The position numbers were made by a program, and so were the translations under genes. From contig NZ_RCZA01000003.1 in assembly GCF_006438925.1 (NCBI RefSeq), forward strand, positions 38,241-102,240: 64,000 nt of DNA. The letters run 5' to 3'. This stretch comes from Pseudomonas mandelii. GTDB lineage: Bacteria; Pseudomonadota; Gammaproteobacteria; Pseudomonadales; Pseudomonadaceae. Below, piece after piece: positions 46,301 to 53,822 of the stretch. The notes below the pieces were generated by a model, which did no database searches, was not told where the DNA came from, and was given only the letters and a program-made list of their open reading frames with translations. How positions within the stretch are numbered: position 1 is the first letter of the stretch; the number at the start of each line of letters is the position of its first letter.

Positions 46301-47773
46301 ATGTCAGACAACTTGATTCAGAAGAAAGGCGAATCGACATGGTATGTCCGACTGGCCGTGCCTAAAGATGTGCGAAAAGCTATGGGCGGGAAGTCCGTTC
46401 TGATTCAGTCGTTAAAGACCGGCCTTCGATCCGAAGCAATGACCCGACGCCTCTCTGTTCTTGCTGGATGGAAAGCGCAGTTTCAAGCTGCACGAACTGG
46501 CAAGCCATTGCCACCAGACTGGCAAGAGTCGATGACTGGGATGCTCGAAACGGTGGACAGGGTAACGAAGCATTCCAAAATGGCGCGCATAGGTGAAGCT
46601 GGCGCTGCTCCTTATGTCATACCCGATCCAACTGAAATGGCGCAGTTCATGGAGGACAACCCTGCCATGGTGGACGCTCTCAAGGGAATGATTCAGAAAG
46701 GACGCCAAACCCCCTTGGGTCTATTCAAGCTTGATGATGAATTGGGGAAATTGTTCAAAACCGCAGTAGCTCAGCGATTTGAAACTCACTACATGCCGAA
46801 CGCCGATCAGAAGGAAGAGATCAGGATGATTGCGGCTGGTGATGGTGATGGCATTCGTAAAGTTCGGTCACCGATCACCAAGCAGCGTATCGCTACGTTC
46901 CGCCAGTATCGTGAAACGCGGAATGTCGCCACCAAGACGATAGATCAGCAGGAGTCGAAGCTAGAGAAGCTTTCCGCGTACCTGGCTAAAGAAGGTAAGC
47001 CGCTCGACTTCGATGCCGTGTCATCGTGGCTCGACGCCCTCAAGCTGGCGAGTAAGACCCTTACGCAATACCTGTTGGCAGGTAACGTCTTCTGGAAATG
47101 GGCGATGAAGCACGACATCCGCTGGCGTGAAGACTTCAAGGATAAGGCCAACCCGTTTGAAAACCATGAGCTACCGCAGACCCGTGGTAAGGAACGCGCA
47201 GACCGTCAGCGAAAGGACTTCCAGACGAAAGAAATTGCAGAGCTTCACGCAGCTGCCTTAGCCGCTGACCATACTACGCTGGCGGACCTGATCCTCTTAG
47301 GTACTTATACAGGCGCTCGCATCGAGGAACTTTGCCAATTGAGAACCGAGCACGTGATTAAGCCGGACGGCATTGAAAGCTTCGACATTGTTGATTCGAA
47401 AACCGCAGCGGGTATCCGCGTTGTGCCTATACACCCTGCCCTGACGCGCATTGTGAAGCGTCTAAAGAAGGACTCCAAGGATGGTTACCTGATCCCCTCG
47501 GACAGTAAGAACAAGTACGGCATACGATCTGATGCGCTCTCAAAGGCTTTCGGCAGACTCAAGGAAGCCCATGGTTATGGCCCCCAGCACGTATTCCACT
47601 CCATCCGTAAAACTGTTATTACCCAACTCGTAAGGGCTGAAGTCCAAGGTACGCTGATTGCAGAATTGGTAGGACATGAAACTGGAACCGTGACCTTCGA
47701 CGTTTACTCACAAGGCGCGAGCACGGCACAGAAGCTGGCAGCTATCTCCAAGCTCCCCTCCCTAGATGCCTGA
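46301..47773 (+). CDS. Tyrosine recombinase / phage integrase
   Basis: A 490-residue site-specific recombinase. The N-terminal 100 residues resemble the DUF6538-like opening of long integrases (STWYVRLAVPKDVRKAMGG). The core-binding helices lie near 195-285, and the catalytic domain contains GTYTGARIEELCQLRTEHV (first Arg), FHSIRKTVITQL (His-x-x-Arg), LVGHETGTVTFDVYS (His and the nucleophile Tyr). It should catalyse integration into and excision from the tRNA-Ser gene. The ATG at 46301 lies 30 bp after the AGTAGTACAA repeats, so the integrase may repress its own promoter. Confidence 0.93.
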   Translation: MSDNLIQKKGESTWYVRLAVPKDVRKAMGGKSVLIQSLKTGLRSEAMTRRLSVLAGWKAQFQAARTGKPLPPDWQESMTGMLETVDRVTKHSKMARIGEAGAAPYVIPDPTEMAQFMEDNPAMVDALKGMIQKGRQTPLGLFKLDDELGKLFKTAVAQRFETHYMPNADQKEEIRMIAAGDGDGIRKVRSPITKQRIATFRQYRETRNVATKTIDQQESKLEKLSAYLAKEGKPLDFDAVSSWLDALKLASKTLTQYLLAGNVFWKWAMKHDIRWREDFKDKANPFENHELPQTRGKERADRQRKDFQTKEIAELHAAALAADHTTLADLILLGTYTGARIEELCQLRTEHVIKPDGIESFDIVDSKTAAGIRVVPIHPALTRIVKRLKKDSKDGYLIPSDSKNKYGIRSDALSKAFGRLKEAHGYGPQHVFHSIRKTVITQLVRAEVQGTLIAELVGHETGTVTFDVYSQGASTAQKLAAISKLPSLDA

Positions 47774-47841
47774 AAAAATCAGTCAGCATTGTTGGTGTGG
47801 GACGCTCTCTCAAGTTGCCAACGGATTGAGTCATTGGCCGG

Positions 47842-48138
47842 TTACTCGAATTTCTTGCCGGTAACCACCAAGGCCGATGGCCCTTCCTTCTTCAGGAAGG
47901 CTTCACCTTCTTCAATCGTCAGGCACCGCGTCTTCACCTTCAACTTAGCTTGTTCGTCTCCCTGCGATTTCGCTTCCTCTAGAAAGTCGCCCGTAACCTT
48001 TTTGTCAATCTTCTCAGCAGCCGAATAGCAACTGACCAGACTGACATACTGCGTATCAATCATCCTCTCTGATTCGCAGTGCTCGGGACTTCCTAGAACA
48101 GCAGCACAAAGGGTAACTGCCAAATGATAAAACGCCAT
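47842..48138 (-). CDS. Small exported protein of unknown function
   Basis: A 98-residue protein with a short hydrophobic start (FYHLAVTLCAAVLG) that looks like a signal peptide, then a charged helical region (IDKKVTGDFLEEAKSQGDEQ) and four to five Cys residues. The ATG at 48138 is preceded by GGAGG about 10 bases upstream. It is convergent with the integrase gene. No family recognised. Confidence 0.6.
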   Translation of the reverse strand: MAFYHLAVTLCAAVLGSPEHCESERMIDTQYVSLVSCYSAAEKIDKKVTGDFLEEAKSQGDEQAKLKVKTRCLTIEEGEAFLKKEGPSALVVTGKKFE

Positions 48139-48292
48139 TACACACAACCTCCATTCTGAGTGATAGCCCAATGATACCATTCTAGTTCATAACTACCTAC
48201 ATCCAACTCCCAATAGACCCAACAGCCCCGCTCTATTGGACTACCGCTACACGATTAATATAAAAAAGTTGACTACCTAGTGCAGATATGCA

Positions 48293-48320
48293 TTGACAAC
48301 CGCCATATCCGTGTTACAAT
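48293..48320 (+). promoter_or_regulatory. Strong sigma70-like promoter
   Basis: TTGACA at 48293, a 16-base spacer, and TACAAT at 48315. Transcription would run rightward, across the antisense strand of the 61-residue gene at 48344-48529 and towards the small-gene operon. Confidence 0.6.
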
Positions 48321-48343
48321 TAGTACGTAGAGATAGATAATTC

Positions 48344-48529
48344 TTAGTTGCTCTTTTCCCCAAATTTCCTTTTGCTGATTCCTCCAGTCTTAGCAATCTG
48401 TACTGACTCCTCCTCAGTGCATCCGAGCAAAGCATATCCTTCCTTATATGCAACCTCCAGTCTTTCCGGCAGACGCTCACAGCCGGGATACATTCCTAGA
48501 TTCCAGTATGGTGTTTTCGATTTCATCAT
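48344..48529 (-). CDS. Small island protein, 61 residues
   Basis: A 61-residue protein beginning MMKSKTPYWNLGMYPGC, with a charged helical middle (ERLEVAYKEGYALLGCTEEE) and basic end. The ATG at 48529 has an excellent ribosome site, GGAGGA, six bases upstream, the main reason to accept it. No family recognised; the size and place next to the integrase would fit an excisionase or regulator, but no helix-turn-helix is evident. Confidence 0.55.
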   Translation of the reverse strand: MMKSKTPYWNLGMYPGCERLPERLEVAYKEGYALLGCTEEESVQIAKTGGISKRKFGEKSN

Positions 48530-48638
48530 ACGGGTTCCTCCGCAGGGCTATCTCATGGCCTGATTCAGTTCCTCTAGTAACTGGCGACGACTAGAACAAA
48601 TTCTTGTTGTAAGTTTATCGTTGGAAAGGCGATATGAA

Positions 48639-48665
48639 GGCCAACCCTAAAAAGTTGGTCTTTTT
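48639..48665 (+). terminator. Possible rho-independent terminator
   Basis: GGCCAAC / GTTGGTC stem (7 bp with one G-T pair), 8-base loop, then TTTTT at 48661. It ends any transcript from the promoter at 48293. Confidence 0.5.
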
Positions 48666-48739
48666 AATGAGCTTTTTTCCTTATCGTCAAACACTACAAC
48701 ACAATCCAATCTTATAAACCTCAAGCCAAAGGAGCCCCC

Positions 48740-48904
48740 ATGGCAATCGTAAAGCTATGCCCAATGTGTGGGAAGTCTCACACCATCAAACGTATCACCA
48801 AAATCTATTGCTCGCCTCTATGCCGTCAGAATGCTTTGAATGCTAGAAAACGTGAGTTAATAGTGTTGGAACAAGAGCAACAACCAGAAACCACACCCCA
48901 ATAA
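48740..48904 (+). CDS. Small zinc-ribbon protein, 54 residues
   Basis: A 54-residue protein with four cysteines in two pairs: Cys7 and Cys10 (LCPMCGK), Cys24 and Cys28 (IYCSPLCRQNA). The basic stretch LNARKR follows. The ATG at 48740 has AAAGGAG six bases upstream. The same pattern recurs in the 55-residue protein at 53655 and at the N-terminus of the 408-residue protein at 53791. It starts the rightward small-gene operon. The likely role is nucleic acid or protein binding. Confidence 0.65.
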   Translation: MAIVKLCPMCGKSHTIKRITKIYCSPLCRQNALNARKRELIVLEQEQQPETTPQ

Positions 48905-48920
48905 CACAGGAGCCTTTCCA

Positions 48921-49127
48921 ATGAACATAACTATTAATGTAAGCATCACAGTGCAACAACCAGAAGTGCAGACAATTATCCGTCTACCAGCAACCACAGT
49001 CGAAACGAAAGCCCCTAGAGAGCAAACCGGATTCGAGTACATGCAACACCGTCAGAGAATGTACGACAAAATCAAACGTCTTTTCGGCAATGATGCTGCA
49101 CTCCACTACCTTGCGAACGCACTCTAA
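48921..49127 (+). CDS. Small island protein, 68 residues
   Basis: A 68-residue protein: beta-like N-terminal half (MNITINVSITVQQPEV), helical C-terminal half (YMQHRQRMYDKIKRLF). The ATG at 48921 is preceded by AGGAG. It lies 16 bp after the zinc-ribbon gene, in the same operon. Function unknown. Confidence 0.6.
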   Translation: MNITINVSITVQQPEVQTIIRLPATTVETKAPREQTGFEYMQHRQRMYDKIKRLFGNDAALHYLANAL

Positions 49128-49230
49128 TGGAGTTATGCATCTGGATGTTAACAAGCAGCGCCTCCCTTGGTTTGCTATTCGCAGCCGCTCAACACTACAC
49201 CAACACTATCTAATACAAGGAAACCAAATT

Positions 49231-49776
49231 ATGACAAACGCAACGAAACTAACCCTGAAGAAAGCAGATGCTAAAGAGCTTCAATTCCTGATTGATTGCG
49301 AGATGGCCGCTTACGCTATTCGCCTAACTGGACATGATACTGATTACACAGCAACCCCGGATGCTAGAGGCAACTACCCCCGCAAGCACTTCTTAGGTGC
49401 CATCGACAAGATTGTAGAACGCTCTCTTATCGGTGCGATGGGAGTTCTTCAACAACGTCTTGACCAAGGTTACAAGATTTTCTTGAGTAACATTTGCACC
49501 CCTGAAGTCACTGCTGTAGGTGCTGGGATTTTATATGTTTCTAAACCTGAATCTGTCCAAGCTGAAAATGCCAAGAAGATTGCAGAAGAAATCACTGCCA
49601 AATATAACGCTGATATCGAAGTCCACAATCAGAAAGTCTACGCACAGGAAGCCGCCGCACTTAAAGCTGAAGAAGCTGCAATTGTTGCCCAACTGAAGGC
49701 AGAAGACGAAGCAAGAGCCGCTCAAGAGTTTGACAAACGTGTTCAAGCTCGTATGCGTGGAACAAAGACTAAATAA
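49231..49776 (+). CDS. Island protein of unknown function, 181 residues
   Basis: A 181-residue protein. Residues 1-110 look globular (helical with a central beta part, CTPEVTAVGAGILYVSK); residues 110-175 form a long charged helix rich in Ala, Glu and Lys (EAAALKAEEAAIVAQLKAED), a likely coiled coil. The ATG at 49231 has AAGGAAA upstream. It ends 5 bp before a short terminator-like hairpin. No family recognised. Confidence 0.65.
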   Translation: MTNATKLTLKKADAKELQFLIDCEMAAYAIRLTGHDTDYTATPDARGNYPRKHFLGAIDKIVERSLIGAMGVLQQRLDQGYKIFLSNICTPEVTAVGAGILYVSKPESVQAENAKKIAEEITAKYNADIEVHNQKVYAQEAAALKAEEAAIVAQLKAEDEARAAQEFDKRVQARMRGTKTK

Positions 49777-49780
49777 TATA

Positions 49781-49801
49781 GGGGCGCAATGCCCCTTTGT
49801 T
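49781..49801 (+). terminator. Short terminator-like hairpin
   Basis: GGGGC-GCAAT-GCCCC followed by TTTGTT, directly after the stop of the 181-residue gene. Confidence 0.55.
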
Positions 49802-49874
49802 ACAACCCTCTCCCAACACAACTAATTCCTCGCCCTTACAAGGCTATCCAATCTATGGAGATATCAACACGCCT

Positions 49875-50069
49875 ATGACTCTACCAAAAGATACATTGAG
49901 GCAACACCTAACAGCAATGGCGGATACAGGGAAACAACACAGCGTCTTCCTTGTAACCCCAGTCAGCATTATCACCTCCACCCTGAATGGATTGGCAGAG
50001 AGCCACACAACACTACCAAACAATCAGCATTCGTATGGTGGTAGTGCAATAACAGGAGTTAATAAATGA
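49875..50069 (+). CDS. Small protein upstream of the tape-measure gene
   Basis: A 64-residue protein starting MTLPKDTLRQHLTAM. Its TGA overlaps the ATG of the tape-measure-like gene (ATGA), which supports its reality by coupling. In tailed phages small chaperones are encoded just before the tape measure, often with a frameshift; this frame is much shorter and shows no slip site, so that role is only a thought. The start is uncertain. Confidence 0.5.
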   Translation: MTLPKDTLRQHLTAMADTGKQHSVFLVTPVSIITSTLNGLAESHTTLPNNQHSYGGSAITGVNK

Positions 50070-52372
50070 CAGCTCACACAGAGACAATTGCAAGACTAAC
50101 AGGCAAGCTTGTATTCGACGTTAACACCGGCCCACTGCAACAGGCTATGGCAGTGATGCAGGCCGCTTCCCAGAAGATGCTACAGCTTGGAAAAGAAGTT
50201 GATAAGCTGACTGCAAAGATGGCAAAGCCACTCAAACTAAAGATTGATACTAGCGATGCAGACAAGGCTAAAACCAAACTCTCACACGCAATTGGTCGAG
50301 AAGCAAAAGCCCAAAAGGCACTATCTGACGCTAAACGTCAAACCTTCCAAGCTGAGTTGCAAAGTAAGAAATGGATTTACTCTGTAGACAAGCAACATAG
50401 CAACCTTGTTAGCCAGTCTGTAAAAGACCAACAGCACGCCGCTGTAATCGCTGCTAAGACCTTTGCAGCACAACAGGCTGCTAATGGTGTATCAAAGCAG
50501 CAAGTGGCCTCACAAGGGAGTTTGGTAACGCTACAGGCTAAGCAAGCACGTCTACAACAGATTCTTGCAAAGACCCAAGCTACTACAGCTAAAGCGGACG
50601 CAAATCACCTTCTAACTCAGTCGAAAGCAAATCAGATTCAAATTGTTGCTCAACGTATTGCCCAAAAAACTCAACATGATGCAATCCTACACCAAGCAAG
50701 AGTTGCATCACTGGCAGCAGCAGCCAACGCCAAACAAACAGCACACAACAACGCACAGACTAAGTTTCAATGGCAAGGCCAGAAACATGCAGTGTGGCAA
50801 GCCAACCAAGCTGCAAGAGCTGCTAAGGCTGCTAACGCTTCTAATAGTGGTGGTGGCTTTGGTGGTGGTGGTATTGGTTCTATGCTCCATGGTGGTATCG
50901 GCGGAATTGGGTTGAACATCGCTGAAGCTCTTGGCCCTGTTGGAGTGGCAGTCGCAGCACTTACAGCAGCCATGTATGTATTGCGTGACCGTGTAGAGAA
51001 GCGTCAAGAGTCTACATCCGATACACAACAGTTTGATAACGCTCTGGCCGCTGCATCTGAAGACCCAACAACACGCAAGAAGTTTAACGATGCTTACGTT
51101 AACGATTACCAAGAGTTCGGTATGTCGATTAACAAGGATTCTGCCCGCACATATTCTAACAGTGTGGCTGGCCTTGGAAAGATGGGTTATTCGCCTGATG
51201 CGGCAATGAAGGTGATGAAAGACCGTTCTGCCTTGTTCCGTGCTGGTAACTTGAACGCCACACAACAAGAGAGTTTGAATTATCAGATGGGCCAAGTGCT
51301 GGCTAAAGGTTATGCCTCTGGTACAGATTATAAACCAATTGAAGACGCCTTGGGGCCACGCCTAGCAGGTGATGTTGATATCGGCGCTGCTCGCCAACTT
51401 GGTTACAGAGGAAAAGACAAGGGTGCTAAGGCTTACATGTTGCAAGCTCGTACAGAACGTAGAATTACACCTCAGTCTCTTGATGCTGGATTTGCATATG
51501 CTGTGTCTCAAAACCAAGAGCCCCTAGAGCGCCATAAGAACAGTATTGAAGCTAGACAAGCTCGCTATGTAAACGATCAATACCTACAGACAGCTAAACA
51601 ACAAGCTGATCCTGCTCTAGTTGGTGCAATCGGAGAGCGTATTGACGCTGAAAGAAAGCTGGTTGAAGCAATGGCACCAGCTAACAAAATGTTTGAAGAG
51701 CTTGATAAGAGCCTTACCAACTTTGATACCGGACTTATCAACCTAACCGCTAAGTTGTTCAACATGTCAGCAGGCAAGAATGTTGATGGTAGTGAGAAGA
51801 CAGACCAAGAGAAGACGCAAGACCGTATGACAACGGCAGATATGCCAGTCTCTTTGGGAATGGTTGGCACGCATGATTATTCTAATGTTGACGGCAACTC
51901 TCAACATCAGGGCGGCCCTGTTGGTAACTTCTGGAACTGGGCACTTGGTATTAAAGACAAGCGTGAAGAGTACAAGAAGCAAGCAATGGATTTGGCTCCT
52001 GACACTTTGGGACAAGCTGGAGCAATGCCGGGAATCACTCCACAATTCCAGTTTGGTGCAGACACCATCAAACAAATGGCTGGCTTCTACAACAGAAGCT
52101 CTAACTCCCCTGCTTTTGATTCTGTTAACTCTACCAACACTGCCAACTCTATGGCCGCCCCTCAAATCAATACCACTATTGAAGGCAGTAATATCAACAT
52201 TGAGCTGCATGGCTCTGCCACAGATGAGGATAGAACCAAGATCATGGATGCAATCACGGTAGAGATGGATAAGAGAACAGATGCTATGGCTTTGAAAATG
52301 CCAGAGATTGCAGAACGATCTTTCCGTAATGCACTTGGCCAAGCCCGCTCTCTACAGTACGACGGACAATAA
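50066..52372 (+). CDS. Phage tail tape-measure-like protein
   Basis: The largest island protein, 768 residues. The N-terminus LTGKLVFDVNTGPLQQAMAVM is like the start of tape-measure proteins. Residues about 60-260 are a long Ala/Gln/Lys-rich, helix-forming region. A Gly-rich hinge (GGGFGGGGIGSMLHGG) leads into a hydrophobic stretch (LGPVGVAVAALTAAMYVL), and the region around 400-440 (ATQQESLNYQMGQVLAKGY, IEDALGPRLAG) matches the conserved tape-measure domain. The C-terminus (NINIELHGSATDEDRTKIMDA) is like that of other tape measures. Such proteins set tail length and pass DNA through the tail. AGGAG lies 8 bases before the ATG. No other tail gene is nearby, which is the oddity. Confidence 0.75.
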   Translation: MTAHTETIARLTGKLVFDVNTGPLQQAMAVMQAASQKMLQLGKEVDKLTAKMAKPLKLKIDTSDADKAKTKLSHAIGREAKAQKALSDAKRQTFQAELQSKKWIYSVDKQHSNLVSQSVKDQQHAAVIAAKTFAAQQAANGVSKQQVASQGSLVTLQAKQARLQQILAKTQATTAKADANHLLTQSKANQIQIVAQRIAQKTQHDAILHQARVASLAAAANAKQTAHNNAQTKFQWQGQKHAVWQANQAARAAKAANASNSGGGFGGGGIGSMLHGGIGGIGLNIAEALGPVGVAVAALTAAMYVLRDRVEKRQESTSDTQQFDNALAAASEDPTTRKKFNDAYVNDYQEFGMSINKDSARTYSNSVAGLGKMGYSPDAAMKVMKDRSALFRAGNLNATQQESLNYQMGQVLAKGYASGTDYKPIEDALGPRLAGDVDIGAARQLGYRGKDKGAKAYMLQARTERRITPQSLDAGFAYAVSQNQEPLERHKNSIEARQARYVNDQYLQTAKQQADPALVGAIGERIDAERKLVEAMAPANKMFEELDKSLTNFDTGLINLTAKLFNMSAGKNVDGSEKTDQEKTQDRMTTADMPVSLGMVGTHDYSNVDGNSQHQGGPVGNFWNWALGIKDKREEYKKQAMDLAPDTLGQAGAMPGITPQFQFGADTIKQMAGFYNRSSNSPAFDSVNSTNTANSMAAPQINTTIEGSNINIELHGSATDEDRTKIMDAITVEMDKRTDAMALKMPEIAERSFRNALGQARSLQYDGQ

Positions 52373-52435
52373 CGCTAGGAGGCTCCACAAGAGCCTCTGA
52401 GGCATTCTAATTAACAAACTTACAGGACAACCGAC

Positions 52436-52729
52436 ATGGCCAAACTTAAAGCCGTATGGACGCTTATAGGCGTCTTAGCATTGTGCTTTGTATTAACGCT
52501 TGGATACTCGGTTACAAGATATAACGAATTGCAGAAAGACAACCTGCAAACGTTAGAAGAATCTCGACGTTATACCGACAGCCGCATTATTGAAAGCCAG
52601 CAATCAACACTCGCTGCAATCTCTGATGTTTCAAAGACAACAACTCTCCTAACCCGAATCTTATGCCAAACACAATTTGACAGGAATGAATGTGAACGGG
52701 AATTAGGACCACTATCAAGGAATAATTAA
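52436..52729 (+). CDS. Small membrane protein with coiled coil
   Basis: A 97-residue protein with an N-terminal membrane helix (VWTLIGVLALCFVLTLGYSV, about 7-26) and a charged coiled-coil-like periplasmic part (LQKDNLQTLEESRRYTDSR). The plan resembles an inner-membrane spanin (Rz-like) but is short and could equally be another small envelope protein. AGGAC precedes the ATG. Its stop overlaps the next start (TAATG). Confidence 0.6.
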   Translation: MAKLKAVWTLIGVLALCFVLTLGYSVTRYNELQKDNLQTLEESRRYTDSRIIESQQSTLAAISDVSKTTTLLTRILCQTQFDRNECERELGPLSRNN

Positions 52730-52989
52730 TGGAACAACGTATCAAGAAAACAACGCTCACACTTCGCAAGAAACCCGCCACAACTCCTGATGATACATCC
52801 CCTCCTATGTCAATTGTAGAACCCAACCCCCTTGCTGATATCCCAGATTTCACATACGAGCTTATCCCAGCTCTTGAATCTAATGATATTGACGATGATT
52901 ACAGCTTCTACAGTGATCGTAAGAAAGTGCGTGGAGACAAGCGTACTCAACGTAACATCCCAACCCGCAAAGAGGCTAGATGGCAATGA
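52729..52989 (+). CDS. Small island protein, 86 residues
   Basis: An 86-residue protein with a basic start (QRIKKTTLTLRKKP), an acidic proline-rich middle (ESNDIDDDYSFYSD) and a basic end (RTQRNIPTRKEARWQ). It looks largely unstructured. It overlaps its neighbours on both sides (TAATG and ATGA), so it is coupled in the operon. No family recognised. Confidence 0.6.
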   Translation: MEQRIKKTTLTLRKKPATTPDDTSPPMSIVEPNPLADIPDFTYELIPALESNDIDDDYSFYSDRKKVRGDKRTQRNIPTRKEARWQ

Positions 52990-53180
52990 GACTGCTCTAC
53001 AAGAACATTGAACGACAACAGCCAATCCGTATGGGTGTAGAACAATACCTCACTGATTGGTATGGCCCACACATCCCATATAACTTTCCTGATATCACCG
53101 ACCATCTACTCAGGTGCATCAAAAGCGGTGTAACGGAAGAAGAATTCAAACTATACATTCATAGAAAATACCTACTCTAA
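52980..53180 (+). CDS. Small island protein, 66 residues
   Basis: A 66-residue protein, MAMRLLYKNIERQQP then YLTDWYGPHIPYNFPD and a helical C-terminus. AAAGAGG lies just before the ATG at 52980; an ATG at 52986 is an alternative that would give the ATGA overlap. Resembles no family I know. Confidence 0.58.
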   Translation: MAMRLLYKNIERQQPIRMGVEQYLTDWYGPHIPYNFPDITDHLLRCIKSGVTEEEFKLYIHRKYLL

Positions 53181-53193
53181 CAGGAGAAACAAA

Positions 53194-53493
53194 ATGGAAC
53201 GAATTTACAAAACAGTATCGGTAACAAGGCCCACAGCAGGCATTCAGGCTCTTCATAAGAACGCTAGTCGCATTGCCGATCTAGTGGCCTCTGGATGCTC
53301 TTACAGTGCAGCAGTAGACATTGCAGAACAAGTGAGGTGGTTTACTGACGACCAGTTCAGTCAGATGCTTATAAGATCGGCTGAATTAGTTGAAGAAGCT
53401 AAGCAAGTTACAAAGTCCGCTGATACCACACCACTAACATCCGCTGATATGACAATGAATATCTTGAAAGCCAGATACAGCAAGGATTCTTAA
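53194..53493 (+). CDS. Small helical island protein, 99 residues
   Basis: A 99-residue helical protein (KNASRIADLVASGCSYSAAVDIAEQV) with AGGAGAAACAAA before its ATG. It ends the second block of coupled small genes; a structured non-coding gap of about 160 bp follows. Function unknown. Confidence 0.6.
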   Translation: MERIYKTVSVTRPTAGIQALHKNASRIADLVASGCSYSAAVDIAEQVRWFTDDQFSQMLIRSAELVEEAKQVTKSADTTPLTSADMTMNILKARYSKDS

Positions 53494-53524
53494 TGCCCTC
53501 TGTAAGCTCCTGTAGTGCGTTCTG

Positions 53525-53622
53525 AGAGGTGCACATTGCAGGACTGCCCAAGGTACTACATGCACTTTTAGCACCTCTACAACCCACGGTTTACGTGGCC
53601 TAGTTTGACCAAAACAGTCAAA
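53525..53622. other. Structured gap with three inverted repeats
   Basis: In the gap between the 99-residue gene and the zinc-ribbon gene: AGAGGTGC at 53525 pairs with GCACCTCT at 53571-53578; CCACG-GTTTA-CGTGG lies at 53584-53598; TTTGAC-(7)-GTCAAA at 53604-53622. Three dyads in 100 bp suggest an RNA leader or protein-binding region controlling the downstream genes. Confidence 0.55.
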
Positions 53623-53654
53623 GCACAGCCCATCATTCTAATAGGAGTAACACA

Positions 53655-53822
53655 ATGAAATCTTGCACTTGCATGAATTGCGAGCATGTATTCGTTAGTA
53701 AGCGAATCCGCCCATTCTGCACAACCAGTTGCCGTACTGCATTTATGGCAAACAACCCACTTCCCGCTATCCTGATTGGAGCAACAACTAATGACCACAC
53801 AAAACACCACAGCAACCGCTAA
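53655..53822 (+). CDS. Small zinc-ribbon protein, 55 residues
   Basis: A 55-residue protein with Cys4, Cys6, Cys9 (SCTCMNC) and Cys22, Cys26 (PFCTTSCRTA). It shares the pattern C-x2-C ... [YF]-C-x3-C-[RK] with the 54-residue protein at 48740 and the N-terminus of the following gene, which it overlaps by 32 bp in another frame. AGGAG lies 9 bases upstream of the ATG at 53655. Confidence 0.6.
   Translation: MKSCTCMNCEHVFVSKRIRPFCTTSCRTAFMANNPLPAILIGATTNDHTKHHSNR

Larger units (their letters stand above)
48327..48665 (+). ncRNA. Candidate untranslated transcript antisense to a small island gene
   Basis: A sigma70-like promoter at 48293-48320 and a terminator-like hairpin at 48639-48665 frame about 340 nt that hold no supported plus-strand gene but cover the complete 61-residue gene on the other strand. 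This could be an antisense regulator, or simply the leader of the operon starting at 48740 if the hairpin is read through. Confidence 0.35.

Noticed and set aside
49797..50069. Programmed frameshift of a gpG/gpGT kind between the small frame and the tape measure
   Set aside because: The frames overlap by only 4 bases (ATGA), with no slippery run; the tape measure has its own ribosome site and ATG.
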